Positions 32,377-43,211 of a DNA stretch of 64,000 nucleotides are shown in pieces. The DNA lies in NCBI GenBank assembly GCA_000818945.1, contig KN805416.1:225528-289527 (forward strand), written 5' to 3'. The notes under the pieces are model-generated. The model did not search any database and was not told the origin of the DNA. It saw only the letters and a list, made by a program, of their open reading frames with translations. How positions within the stretch are numbered: the first letter of the stretch is position 1; the number at the start of each line of letters is the position of its first letter. The position numbers were made by a program, and so were the translations under genes. The stretch comes from Schizochytrium sp. CCTCC M209059 (lineage: Eukaryota > Sar > Bigyra > Thraustochytrida > Thraustochytriidae).

Positions 32377-35025
32377 ATGCAGCGGTACGAGCGCGCCCAG
32401 GCGTGCAGGACGTACGAGCCGCACCCGGTGTACGGCAAGGGCAACGAGTGCAAGAACTGCGCGCAGCCGGCGTCGGAGCACTCGTCCAAGGCCATTCTGC
32501 GCGGGGAACGCGCGGTCCTGCTGGCCAGGGAAAAGGCCGCAAAGAAGAAGAAGGCCAAGGCAAAAGAGGCTGCCGCGCGCCAACGAGGGAGGAGCACTTC
32601 CGTGGGGCCCTCGCGGAAGCCGCGCTCGCCACGCTCGCGCAGCATCTCCATCACGCACACCATCAACATGGACGACCTCGAAAACCTGGGCCGCTCGCGG
32701 TCCAAGTCTCGCTCGCGGTCGGTCATTGTCAAGGGTGGCGGCGGCTCGCAGAGTCGCAGCGTGCGCAACCTGAAAGGGGCGCGCTCGCACTCAGGAAACC
32801 GCGGCAAAAGTCGGACGCTCAAGGAGCTGACCGCAGAGGCGAACTCGCCGCGTTCGCGCAAAGCCTCCCGCAAGGATGCCCACCGTGTCGAACGGCGGCG
32901 ACAGCGCCGCAAGAAAAAATCCGCCAAGGCGGGGTCCAAGTCGCGGTCCGTGGCGCACATGGCGCGCGAATCGCCTTCCCAACGCCGTGGTGGCCGCTCG
33001 CGCTCAGTGCCCCTTGACGATGAATTGTCTTCAGCGTCTTCTTCCTCTGGTTCCTCGAGCTTTTCATCCGAATCCGAATCCGAATCGAGCTCGTCTTCGT
33101 CAGGGTACTCGTCCGAGTCCGAGTTGGATTCGCTATCCGAGTCCGTGTCCGAAACCGAATCCGAGTCCGAGTCTTCGGTAAGTTCTCTTGACTCGGAGGA
33201 TTCCTATCTCGAGGACCTCGCCGTTGTTGATGCGCGACGCCTCGAGCGAAAGCGACTCGCTCGTTATGAGCAACGGCGCAAGGAAGAACGCGCCCTACGA
33301 CGCCGTCGTCCCAAACACCACAAGCAGCGCCGCGATCAGCGTCGCGATCAGCCTCGTAGTAGACATGGCAGGTCGCGCAGTGGTAGCTCAGACCCTGGAC
33401 GCCGATCCTCGAGTGTGAGCTCGGGGGCACGGCGTCGTGTTGGCTCCTCTGTGGGCGCAAGTGCCCGCCGCCGTCTCTCACCCGAAGAAGAGCGGCGATT
33501 GCAGCAACGACAGCACCTTGATCGCCTCAAGAGGCTTCAAGAGGGTCGCGCACGCAGATATGTGACTGCAGGGCAGCAATCTGGCGCAAAGCCCAACAAT
33601 GAAGCCGCGCGTCGAAAGCACGGAGCCGATGGCGCCAAGGGAAAGAAGCAGTCGCATCAGCAGCAGACACTTGCCCAGCGGCGCAAGCAACAGCAGCAAC
33701 AGCAGCAACAGCAGCAACGAAAGAAGCAACAGCAGCAACGGAAAAAGCGCAAGGGGTCTGATTCCTCGTCCTCCTCGGGTTCGGAGTCTTCCTCTTCAGG
33801 GTCGGAGCCCTCGGGATCGTCTGGATCGGAGGACCGCGCTCGCTCGAGCTCGTTCGGCTCCATTGCTTGGGCCCTCACCAAAGGTGTGGTAAACCTTGCC
33901 ATCGGATCTGGCAAGGAGGAGTCCTCACCCGGGTCCGGATCGGAGTCTGATTCCGAGTCTTCTTCCGGGTCGGAGAGCGACTCCTCGAACAGTAGTGCCG
34001 ACTCACGGGCAGCAGCCAAAGCTAAGGCCAAGGCGAAGGCCAAGCGCAAGTCGGGCGCCAGCAATGCGGGGCGTTCCGCTGCAGGAGGTAGCTACACGGC
34101 CAAGGAGCGCCAGCTCGAGCTGAAGCGGCGCCAAAGCTACCAGCAGCAAAAACTTGCGCAAACTGGCAAACAGCAAAAAGCTCAGCAAAAGGGCGGCGCA
34201 GCTCAGCAGCAAAAGAAAAGGCAGGCTTCTGTGCGCGGCAAACGGCAGTCGGTCTCGGGTAGTATTCGCAGTGCTCACAGCGGAAGCAGCGGCAAGGACC
34301 GGACATCGAACCAAAGCGCTTGGGAGCACCGACGCATGGAGCGTCAAAAGGCTGCTCCTGAAAAATCGAAGCGCCATCAGTCGCCCCAGGCCAGACTTGC
34401 GCGTGTCCGACGCGGAGGGTCTGATTCGGAGCCGGAGAATTCACCCCAGCGTCGTCGCGTGAGTGCTGGTAGATCAGTTAAATCTCGCGGCTCGACGTCG
34501 AGAAAGAGTGCCGCCGCGCGTCGTCAAAGCAAACGTGGAAGCGCGGCAAGTTCTTCTTCGTCGTCGTCATCCTCATCATCGTCTTCGGGCTCAGACTCCT
34601 CGTCGTCCTCGAGCAGCGAGGGTGGCGCAACTGCGGCGCGGCGGCGATCGGTCGCGAGGAGTGTGCGCAGCTCCAAGAGCAAGACCTCAAAGTCGCGTTT
34701 ATCCGCTTCGAGAAAGCAGCAACAGCAGCAGCGGCGGTCCGCGAGCGGCAAATCCGTGAGTTCGAAAAAGCGAAGTCTTGATACGAGAAATGGCAAGGGC
34801 ATAATGATGGCTGACAGGAGTATTGACGCAAATGCAAGCAGCGGAGATGACACGCGAAGCGAGATCCAGGATGAGATCCGGCGGAGCAAGCTCACGCGGC
34901 GGTCGCTCGAAAGCAAACAGCGCAGGATGAAGGCAGAAGAGGAAAAACTCAAGCAGTTAGATAGCGCGTACGAGCGGCAGTCCAAGGCTCGTTCCTCGCG
35001 ATCGCGGGCCTCAGTGCGGCGGTGA
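32377..35025 (+). CDS. Ser/Arg-rich protein with N-terminal C-x14-C-x2-C-x6-H motif, 882 aa
   Basis: I start at ATG 32377 (MQRYERAQACRTYEPHPVYG), because everything upstream is repeats. Residues 10-34 hold a compact Cys/His motif (C...ECKNC...H) of the kind that binds one zinc. The remainder is almost all low complexity. It has RS dipeptide blocks (RSRSISITH, SRSKSRSRS), a long Ser/Glu acidic tract (about 215-275), Arg-rich helices, poly-Gln/Lys (about 430-460), a further Ser/Gly/Glu tract, and poly-Ser again near 725-750. A single folded-looking island (SFGSIAWALTKGVVNLAIGSG) lies at about 490. RS-rich composition suggests a nuclear, splicing-related scaffold, but no RRM is present. It ends in a predicted charged helix. 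Confidence 0.82.
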   Translation: MQRYERAQACRTYEPHPVYGKGNECKNCAQPASEHSSKAILRGERAVLLAREKAAKKKKAKAKEAAARQRGRSTSVGPSRKPRSPRSRSISITHTINMDDLENLGRSRSKSRSRSVIVKGGGGSQSRSVRNLKGARSHSGNRGKSRTLKELTAEANSPRSRKASRKDAHRVERRRQRRKKKSAKAGSKSRSVAHMARESPSQRRGGRSRSVPLDDELSSASSSSGSSSFSSESESESSSSSSGYSSESELDSLSESVSETESESESSVSSLDSEDSYLEDLAVVDARRLERKRLARYEQRRKEERALRRRRPKHHKQRRDQRRDQPRSRHGRSRSGSSDPGRRSSSVSSGARRRVGSSVGASARRRLSPEEERRLQQRQHLDRLKRLQEGRARRYVTAGQQSGAKPNNEAARRKHGADGAKGKKQSHQQQTLAQRRKQQQQQQQQQQRKKQQQQRKKRKGSDSSSSSGSESSSSGSEPSGSSGSEDRARSSSFGSIAWALTKGVVNLAIGSGKEESSPGSGSESDSESSSGSESDSSNSSADSRAAAKAKAKAKAKRKSGASNAGRSAAGGSYTAKERQLELKRRQSYQQQKLAQTGKQQKAQQKGGAAQQQKKRQASVRGKRQSVSGSIRSAHSGSSGKDRTSNQSAWEHRRMERQKAAPEKSKRHQSPQARLARVRRGGSDSEPENSPQRRRVSAGRSVKSRGSTSRKSAAARRQSKRGSAASSSSSSSSSSSSSGSDSSSSSSSEGGATAARRRSVARSVRSSKSKTSKSRLSASRKQQQQQRRSASGKSVSSKKRSLDTRNGKGIMMADRSIDANASSGDDTRSEIQDEIRRSKLTRRSLESKQRRMKAEEEKLKQLDSAYERQSKARSSRSRASVRR

Positions 35026-35516
35026 AGAGGCCGGCACCTCTGCAGCTCGATACTAGGCCTAGGCCTAGACTTTACCAAGACAGCCGCAATGATGAAGATA
35101 ACTACAATTTTAGAGAGTCGTGCAAAAATTAGGTTTACCTCTTTCACTTTCTGCTGGAAACGTCGCAACAGAATTTTACTTGATTTTCTATGCTGAATAC
35201 GAATTGATCGACCTAGATGCATGAGAAAGAGAGCGAAGGAGCTGGTTTGCTTTTTTCTTCATGAAGTGCGAAACGCGAGCAAGGAAAGACAAGGGAATGT
35301 GTAAAGGTAACAGAGAAAGAACGAATGATGCGATGATCTACACAAGAGAAAGAAGAACGTGCTACTACGCAAAAAAGAAAAGACTGGCGCGGGTGCTCCT
35401 GAGCCAGCTTATCGGCACAGGCGCGGAAAGCCAGACAAAGCGACATCGTCCAGTCATGCTCCATGTTTGGCGCGAGCAAGAGAGGGGAAATGGAATGCAA
35501 GTGACGATTGCCGATT
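35026..35516. other. Convergent intergenic region
   Basis: Between two convergent stop codons. It has a CTAGGCCTAGGCCTAG palindromic stretch (35053-35068) and AT-rich sequence with several possible polyadenylation signals. No gene seen. Confidence 0.4.
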
Positions 35517-37724
35517 TTAAAAGAGGCCCGCGCCCTTGCGCAGGGCCTGCTGACGCCACTTGGGCTTGAGAAGAAATTCACCGCGGGACATCTTGAAGGC
35601 GTACTCAAAGTCCTCGTCGCTGATGTAGTCCTCAATGACGGAGGGATCGACCTGAAGGTCTTCGAGCGCCTTGTTACGCACAGCCTCGCGCAGTTCATCA
35701 AGAGAGAATTGGCCCTCTGGCTTGAGATAGGTGACCTTGGGCGGGGCAGGACGCGCCCAGGCCGCACCTGTAGGAATACGCCGCGAGACATGGTCCGCAA
35801 CAGGGCGGGCAGCGGGCTGAGCTGTAGAGTGCTCGAGCTTGGCACGACGCTGGGCAATGGCCTCCTGCAGACTGATGGGTTTCCCTGCAGGCGCCTTGAA
35901 ACCCTTGGCCGTTTGCGAGGGCGATGGCCGCTCAGATGTGTGATCAAACTCTCGGGCAAAAGGCTTGGAGACAACCACAGGCTTGGAAGCGGCCTGCGGC
36001 ATTTTTGGCTGCTTCGGGAGCTGAGGCTTGGTGAGACGAGGAACAGGCGGTTTGTGAGGGGGGCGGCCACCACCGCGCGTGTGCGAGGCCATGATGACCG
36101 GATCGTCCTCGTCATCCTCGATTTCAAAAAAGTGGTTGCCGTCGTCAATATCGGGCGGGGGCGGCACGTCAACCTCGAGTTGCTTAGGCATTGGTTTGCC
36201 GTCGGATCCAAAGGCCTCAAGCGTGAGGTCAAAGACCACGTGAGCGTTGGGCGGCACGTCAGGCGGAAGACCGACCTTGCCGTACGCAAGGGCGGGGTTG
36301 ACCACGAGGCGCACGTTCTGGCCAAGGTTCATGCGCTGCACGGCGTACTCAACACCGCGAATGACTTCGCCTCCGCCGACAAAAAACTCCATGGATCCGC
36401 CATCCGGGGAAAGCTTGGAGGGCAGGTCCGTGGCGCCGAACTCAATGAGACTCTGGTGCTGCTCATCCCAAATATAAGCGGCGTAGCTAAGCTGGACAAA
36501 GTCGCCCTGCTGCGGGCCATCCGGAGCGAGACTCTGACCGATTGTGCGGTTACCCTCCTCCATGGTGTAGCCATTGTCGATGAGGCGGTCAAAACTCTCG
36601 ATGCTGGAGAGATGAAAGGACGAAATGACGCGGCGCTCGCGCTTCGAGATCTCTGCGGCTGCGGGAGGGGGCGCAAACGAAGAAGGCGTGGCCTGCTTGC
36701 TCTTGCGACGGCCAAGCGAAAGACGCGAAAGAGACGCGCGGAGCGAGGAACGCTTCTTTTCAACGCGCTTCGTTTCAGCATAGCCACCAGCAGGAGCCTC
36801 GTCAAACTGCATCGCTTGAGCCTCGGTGAGCGGCGTTCCCGTGAGAATGGCGTGCGCGACACGACTGTCGAGGAGCTCGACGTGGTTGTACGGGATGAGG
36901 CCCTTGGAGCCACCGACCGTCTGGGCCTCCCACCATCCCGGGGATCCAGTGCTTTGCGAGAGAATGGCGATCACCTGCGAGGACTCCATAAAGAGCTCGA
37001 CATCGTCTTGCGGGGTCCAGGTAAACTCGACGTGAGCAAGCTGCATGTTGGTGAGGCCACTGTCCTCAGGAGCGCGGACGCTCTCGCGATCCTGTCCAGC
37101 GCTGGCCGAAGCTTCGCCAGCAGAGTAAATCTCGTCACTCGCGGCCTGAACGTCGACCTGCTCGCCAGGGAACAGCCAGACCATGAGGAGGTAGCTCGTT
37201 GTCTCTTCTTTTGTGAGCATGTTGAGGTAAATTTCGATGGACTCTTCGCGCTTGTCCACGTCAATGCCCTCGAGGCCAGCATGGTCGGCCCACCGAGGAG
37301 GTAGCACGCCATCAAAGGTTGGGAAGATGGACTTGACTTGAATGTCGAGCTCGCGGATTTGCGAGATGGACTTGGTGGCGACACGTTTCTTGCCGGCCGA
37401 GGTAATTGCGCGAATGTCGAATTTGGGCTCACCGGTGCGCGCGCTGATGTGCGTCCGAAAGACCTTGGCGGTGGCGATGCGGTCGCCGTCGAACTTGAAC
37501 TGTTTAGGAGCGTCCTTGGCAGCCATGAGGCGCTGGGCCTCCTCTTCACTGATGAGTTCGACATAGTTGTACGGGAACTCGCCGCGAGCACCGGTCGTTT
37601 GGTCTTCGCCGACCCACCAACCGCTCGAGTCTTGCTCCTCGACGACGAGGACGTCATTCTCCTCGAAGCCGAGATCGCCTTCCTGCGCGGCTATAAAGGT
37701 GTACAAAGCTCTTGCGAACTGCAT
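35517..37724 (-). CDS. SH3-PX-SH3-FKBP-villin headpiece multidomain protein, 735 aa
   Basis: Starts at ATG 37724 directly at the first SH3. Domains: SH3 (3-58; ALYTF, then SSGWWVGE, PYNYVEL). PX-like (about 85-185; SISQIRELDIQVKSIFPTF, then RWADHAGLEGIDVDKREESI), which lacks the RRY basic triad. SH3 (229-286; GWWEAQTVGGSKGLIPYNHVEL). A basic Ser-rich linker. FKBP-type peptidyl-prolyl isomerase (about 405-505; VGGGEVIRGVEYAVQRMNLG, NPALAYG, PPNAHVVFDLTL), in which the active-site Trp of FKBP12 is Val and Asp37 is Gly. A Pro-rich region (510-640). Villin headpiece (about 690-735; YISDEDFEYAFKMSRGEF, ending WRQQALRKGAGLF), the F-actin-binding module. This predicts a membrane- or Pro-ligand-recruited actin-binding scaffold with possibly weak isomerase activity. 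I know no described protein with this order. Confidence 0.92.
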   Translation of the reverse strand: MQFARALYTFIAAQEGDLGFEENDVLVVEEQDSSGWWVGEDQTTGARGEFPYNYVELISEEEAQRLMAAKDAPKQFKFDGDRIATAKVFRTHISARTGEPKFDIRAITSAGKKRVATKSISQIRELDIQVKSIFPTFDGVLPPRWADHAGLEGIDVDKREESIEIYLNMLTKEETTSYLLMVWLFPGEQVDVQAASDEIYSAGEASASAGQDRESVRAPEDSGLTNMQLAHVEFTWTPQDDVELFMESSQVIAILSQSTGSPGWWEAQTVGGSKGLIPYNHVELLDSRVAHAILTGTPLTEAQAMQFDEAPAGGYAETKRVEKKRSSLRASLSRLSLGRRKSKQATPSSFAPPPAAAEISKRERRVISSFHLSSIESFDRLIDNGYTMEEGNRTIGQSLAPDGPQQGDFVQLSYAAYIWDEQHQSLIEFGATDLPSKLSPDGGSMEFFVGGGEVIRGVEYAVQRMNLGQNVRLVVNPALAYGKVGLPPDVPPNAHVVFDLTLEAFGSDGKPMPKQLEVDVPPPPDIDDGNHFFEIEDDEDDPVIMASHTRGGGRPPHKPPVPRLTKPQLPKQPKMPQAASKPVVVSKPFAREFDHTSERPSPSQTAKGFKAPAGKPISLQEAIAQRRAKLEHSTAQPAARPVADHVSRRIPTGAAWARPAPPKVTYLKPEGQFSLDELREAVRNKALEDLQVDPSVIEDYISDEDFEYAFKMSRGEFLLKPKWRQQALRKGAGLF

Positions 37725-40201
37725 GGTCTTGATTATGTCTTGTCTTGCTCGTGCTTGACGGGCTCGGTGCCTGCTTTTGTCGAAAGCCTTCTTCGGAGCT
37801 ATGAGGTCGAGCACGTGCTCTTCGTTGTGCGTGGGCAGAGATGGAGAAGAGTAGGCTAGACGGAGTGGGCTCGCGCGCACAAAGGAAGGGACGCGTGTAA
37901 TGCCTCGCTCTCGGTCTCTAGCGCACCAAGTTAGCTGCCTTCGCGCAGACCTAGCGGCCGTTCGTCGCGTCTGCGCGCGCGCCCGCGAGGAGGGAGCCCA
38001 GGTGCGCCCGCTGCACGCGCTGGGCGAAAAGTCCACTTCTGCGCGGCGCGCCCTCCGTTGCGCGGGCGGCAGGCAGCGGGGGCGGGTCGGCTGGCTGGCG
38101 GCGAAGGGAGGGCTGCGCTCGCCTCGGGTCTGGCGGCGGCGCTCGCGCGCGTAGGCGGACGGCTCCGCGGCCCGGCGCGTGCCGCGAGCGAGGTACAGGC
38201 GGTCGCCAGCGAGGGACTCCGGTTTTGCTAAAAGAAGAACAAGGAGATGAACAAACAAGAAGTATGAAAAGAAAAAGTAAAAGAAAAAGTAAAATGAAAA
38301 GGTATGAAGAAGGACGAGGGAAAAGGGAAAGGTTGACGCAGGCTTCGAGTCTTCAAGACAGAGCTGCACTCGCGAGAGATGTCCGTGTTGCTTTGGTTGC
38401 TGCTTGTGCTTGCTGTCGTGGTTATATTATAAATAGCCTCGCGAGGTGCGGCGGCTATAAGGAGCACGTATTGATTGTGAATGTCTAGGCTCGCCTTGAC
38501 ACGAGTTCCAGCGCCGCATCGTAACGTACGGCTGGGGGTACCCCTACGGCTTTCTCAATGAGTGAATCTCCGAAGTCAATATAGCGTTCGGAGAGCAGGG
38601 GGGGCTATTATGATAAAAACTCTTATATAACCCCCCGACGGAGAGGGCGAATCCGGGCACGTGCCACACCGAGGGGGTATAAAAAACCCCTCTCTCCCAC
38701 CGCGCCCGAGGTGTGCATGGAACAAAAAAGAACGTGTTGGAACATCAAGAGGACAAAATAAACTTTGAAAGCCCGACAGTGAGTCTGAAGGCATGTGCAG
38801 GTCAATTCTTGCCACGCTTGGTCCTCTCCTTTTTTTGAGATTTTTGTTTGGAAAGGAATGGTGGTGTGTTCATAACTAGGTCTAGCAAGAAAAGAGAGCA
38901 AGGAGGCAAACCATGATAAATTTAGGGAGCAATCGAATGAAGTCTGTATGAAACCTCGCCTTCACCCCCACCTTGCAGTTGCGTCTCAGCTTATACTTGG
39001 CAGAACATATTTCCGATCATTCCAATACCCGAATAAAGTTGGCGACAATCAGTCATGGACTACATTGTTGAATCTTAAAAGATTCCAATAGCTAATTCGC
39101 CTTTGCGACGGATGACACACTTGCCTATTGCACTTTCCTGACGCTTGTTGACGAGTGTAAATCAACCAAAGTCAGGCTAAGGTGTTGTGCAAGCAGACTC
39201 GATCGACATCTCCCGCTACATTGGCGAGAACTCTGGGTCGAAAGCTCCACGAGGGCCTCGTGCAAAGCGCCATTTTCATATTCTCCCTGTAAACAACGAA
39301 GAGCACTCAAATAACATGCCTATGATAAGGTCTTTCGTAGTCTACTGGGTCTTTCCTCGCGCCGCAGCTGACAACGTAGGTGCAAACAACTCCGTACTAC
39401 AGACTCTGTATTGCCCTAACTACACTTCGATAGACCCAAGACGAGAAAATCAATCATGCACGAGTTGGTCTATTCGAGTTTTACTTCACGAATTCCCAAA
39501 GGAAGTGATAGCAATAAGAACAACAACATTTGTTAATCTCTTCATCATTCAGGCGCAGCAATTTAATTGATTCATTTCAAGGCAACGAAAGCCCAGAAAT
39601 AAGTTACAGTCTGGGTTTTGACGCAGTGAAAAGAAACGTGACGAGGAGAGTAGGGTGCTCAGGTGGCGAGTGTGAAGATGAAGGGTGATGTGGAAAAGGT
39701 GTGATATAACGGAAAGGGAGAGATAAAAGGGGGGGGGGAGAAGGAATGCAAGAGGATGAGAAACCCACCTGCTTGTCCCCTTGATTCGAGCAGGACACGA
39801 GACAGCTTGGGATCATGCACGGTTGCGATAGACGAAGAGATACGAGGCCAGCCTCGATCATCAGAAGTGGAACGCAAGCATTGGTCGTAATCGTGATCGT
39901 GTGAGTCGTAAAGTCAGAGCAGGACAGAAAGTAATTAACTTGGGAAGGGACAGAGCCGAGGACTCTTCTCCTAGCTCATGCGACATCCAGGCCCACTTAA
40001 AGGATAGACGAGCCGCGGAGCGGAGACGAGCGAGAAACACAGGGCCTTGCATCCTTTGATGAGAAAGAGAGTACGCCATCTGGCTGTCCTACAAGGTGGG
40101 TTTTTTGAGGCTTTTGTATTTCTGGGGGGGGTTGATCAAAGGTTTCTTTGTCTGGAATTGTGTGTGAGTGCGGGAGACAGAGAGACAGAGAACGAATCAG
40201 A
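37725..40201. other. Long intergenic region, no supportable gene
   Basis: The open frames upstream of the FKBP ATG (to 38369) are GC-rich and repetitive. 38220-38320 is A-rich (GAAAAAGTAAAA). 38520-38700 contains three G/C-rich inverted repeats, described in the findings. 38900-39600 is of plain complexity with no coding signal. A G-run lies at 39729-39740. Bases 39187-39570 have an open frame with no recognisable features, and I do not call it. Confidence 0.4.
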
Positions 40202-40705
40202 TCAGTAGTTTGGCTGGAAAAGTTCGGCCTCCTCTTCATCGTCGAATTCGTGGTAGTAGTCGTCCTCGTCGTCGGACTCTGCGCCATCGTCGGCGAGGTG
40301 CATATTCATGTCGTAGCGCCGACTACAGATTCGCGCACGCACGACATCGGCTGTGGAAGCACGCTTAGATCTGACAATTTTTCGGAGCTCGCGTCGGCGC
40401 GGGTCCTCGACGCGTTCCGGCGCCTCAAAGTGGTACTTAAAGTCGTCGTACTGCTCGTCGTCACATGGGTCCTCCTCGAACCGCTCGTCGAAGACATCGA
40501 CGCCGCCGTGCGCGAGGCGGTACTCGCCTGGCAAGCGATTGCCCCGTCCAGCTGCGCCCGCGCCGCCCCTGGCGTTCTTCTTGCGTCCCCGCGCGCGCTG
40601 CAGCAACGAAGGTCGGCGCACGCCCATGTCGCCTCGTGCGGTCTGCGCGCCGCCTTCCCGCCGCAGGCTCAGCCTCCGCCGCAGCGACGACGAGCTCGAG
40701 CCCAT
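40202..40705 (-). CDS. Small charged protein with myristoylation-type start, 167 aa
   Basis: Starts MGSSSSSLRRRLSLRREGG, matching the N-myristoylation pattern followed by Arg/Ser repeats (RRLSLRR resembles a basophilic kinase site). The N-terminal 60 residues are strongly basic. Residues 65-120 look folded (GEYRLAHGGVDVFDERF, then KYHFEAPERVED). The C-terminal 30 residues are acidic (ESDDEDDYYHEFDDEEEAEL). The charge-partitioned composition and codon use look coding. No family recognised; a small membrane-attached regulatory protein is conceivable. Confidence 0.6.
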   Translation of the reverse strand: MGSSSSSLRRRLSLRREGGAQTARGDMGVRRPSLLQRARGRKKNARGGAGAAGRGNRLPGEYRLAHGGVDVFDERFEEDPCDDEQYDDFKYHFEAPERVEDPRRRELRKIVRSKRASTADVVRARICSRRYDMNMHLADDGAESDDEDDYYHEFDDEEEAELFQPNY

Positions 40706-43140
40706 CTCGACCTCCGCGCCCTCGCGCCCGCCGCCCTCGCGCCCGCCGCCCTCGCCCGCGCTGCCGCTCTTGCCGCTGCGCGCGCCGCTGCACGCGCCGA
40801 TTCCGCCGCCGCTATTCTGCTTTGCTGCCTCGGCGCGCTCTTCCTGCCAGGTTTTTCTGGTTTTTTTAATTTGTTTTATTCAGTTTTCGTCTCCCTGCAC
40901 ACTGCTTCCCTCTCTCGGCCCCGCCGCCTGCGCCGGGCCTGCTCGTCGGCGCTGCGGCGGCGCCGCAGGGACGTCGCAGGATCGAGCGAGGGAAGGGCGC
41001 GAGCCGAGCCGACCCGAGGGAAGACGCGAGGCGCCACCAAACAAAGGAGAGGAGAAGGAGCGCTCGAGGTACGGGCCGCCGAGCGCGCGAGCGAGGGCTC
41101 CTCCGTGGCCGGCGGCACTGGTGGTACTTGTGCGCGTCCTCCGCACTAGGGAATGGAGGTATGGCGCACTTCGGCGCCAGCCGCGCAAGTGCAGAATCGC
41201 CGTAACCCCCCGTGTTTCTGGCGGCCGTACAAGGCGGCTGTACAAGCAGGAAGACAGACAAGCAGACAAGCAGTGGCGGAGTGGCAGAGGCAGATAAATA
41301 TCTTGGCGCGCGCGTGCGATGCTGTGAGTGTGTGAGTGAGTGAGTGCGTGAGCGAGTGGTGCGGCGAGCGAGGGAGGGGCGCGCGCCTGCCTTTTACAAG
41401 GGGGGGCTGGCGTGGCTGGCAGAGCCTTACCGGCTGTGGCCTTGCCTGGTCCAGGTCTTGTGGCTGCAGCACAGTCGCTGCTGCTGCTGCTGATCCTGCT
41501 GCTGCTGCTGATCCTGCTGCGCGTGCGCGTATACGAGCTGACGCGGGCGCAGTACGGGTGCCGGCCACGCGCCCCGATAACGTGCAGCGTGCCCCCCTCC
41601 GCCTCCGCCACGTGCGCACGTGCGCGCGTGTGCACGTGCGCACGGCTGGCAGCGGCCACGGCGCGGCACGCTATATGCGACACCCACGCTTTTTCCGCCG
41701 TGTGTGCGACCAAGTTGAGTTGAACGTGCCGCTGCAAGAGTGCCAGCTTGCCAAGCGTGCTCGCGCCGTTCTCCATTCACAGTCAGACAAGTTGGGTGCA
41801 AAGTATCGGTTTTCCGGGATGCACCTGTCCAAATGCCCCGTATTTCCGGATATTTCCGTTCGACGTAAAAAGGACTCGGACTCGGATTTTTTCAAAATTA
41901 GGGCCTCTTTTTATTTTTAAGTTTTTTTATTCTTATTGCCATCAATCATCATGGTTGATTGATCGTACTAATAGTATATAGGCGATAAACATAGGCCTAA
42001 TCTCAGCAACCAAGCCTTAGGAGAAATTCTCGCTGCTGCGTTCCCAGTTTATTCGGTGGCGACAGCCGATGGACTGCAAAGTTGTGACTGGCTGCAGACA
42101 GATGGCCGTTCGAGACCGTCAGAAATGGGTACCTCTTTTCTTTCCCAGCTTCTGCACGACGAGCTCGACGATGCGGCGTCACCGACACCTTTCCTTCATT
42201 TTGTCTCGGGTCAACCTTGAACGGCTGCAGCCTGCTGCAGCTACAGCAGCAGTGGCAGCTGCCAGGGCTGGATACACATGTTTGCGTCGAGTCTTCCCAA
42301 TGCACACTACGAAAAATAAATATTTAGTACGGATACCTATTCCGGTACTCTGAATTCATATATATTATGTATCATTGCAATTATTACAAGACTTGAGTAT
42401 ACATCATTGCGATTGACCGGTCCATTCTCCCAAGGAGATGACATAAACGGCTTTGGCCGCCGCAGCCGCCAGTGTACACTATGGGCCAGGAACAGGTTAT
42501 TTACGGATTCTCCACTTTCAACGTCTATTGTCCATTTTGGGAGCGAGCGGACTTGGATAGCTTTCAAATGGCCGACAAACGCTGTAGGACCCAGACGGAG
42601 CTCCGTAAAGGACCCGACTGACCGACAGACCGACCGACCGCCAGGCAGTCTGTCTTCGCTGCGCAGCAGCAGCCTTTTTCGCGCCGCCGCCGCCGCTGGG
42701 TTCCGCCAAGGCCTGCCGTCTCGCGTTGCCTCGCCTTGGCGCGCGCGGCTGGCCCGCGCTGGCTTGCGGACCTGCCCGGCTCACAATCTCCGTCGGGGTC
42801 GTCGTTCAATCTCCGTCCATCCCGCTTCGCCTCGCCAGCTTCGTTCGCTTCAGCTTCGCGGTGCTTGGTGCTCCGCAGAGCGCAGCGCAAAGCGCAGAGC
42901 AGAGCGACCCACGAATCGCAGCGCAGCGCAGCGCAGCGCCCTCCGCGTGCGCAGTGCAGGTCGCCGGTGCCGACCGCTCGGGGCCTGAGCAAGCAGCACG
43001 TGCACAGGCATCGAGGTGAAGTGTGCTCAGGCTGTGCTGCTCAATTAAAGGCAGCGCATAGAGTAGAGTATAGCTCTGCTGTCTCGCAGGCGCTGACGCG
43101 AGCGAGGCCGAGCTTCTCCCGCCTCGTGCACCTATCTTTT

Positions 43141-43145
43141 CACAC

Positions 43146-43208
<63 letters not shown>
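43141..43208. repeat. (CA)n microsatellite
   Basis: About 33 CA dinucleotides with one CG interruption near the start, immediately 5' of the first copy of the 178-bp direct repeat. Confidence 0.97.

Positions 43209-43211
<3 letters not shown>

Noticed and set aside
31741..32790. 349-codon minus frame and several others at the start of the Ser/Arg-rich gene
   Set aside because: Composition mirrors the GC-rich repeats; they overlap the better-supported + strand gene.
35508..37304. 598-codon frame on + antisense to the FKBP protein
   Set aside because: It shadows the real gene; it shows no domain while the minus frame has five.
39187..39570. 127-codon + frame
   Set aside because: No recognisable features, ordinary random composition, no supporting context.
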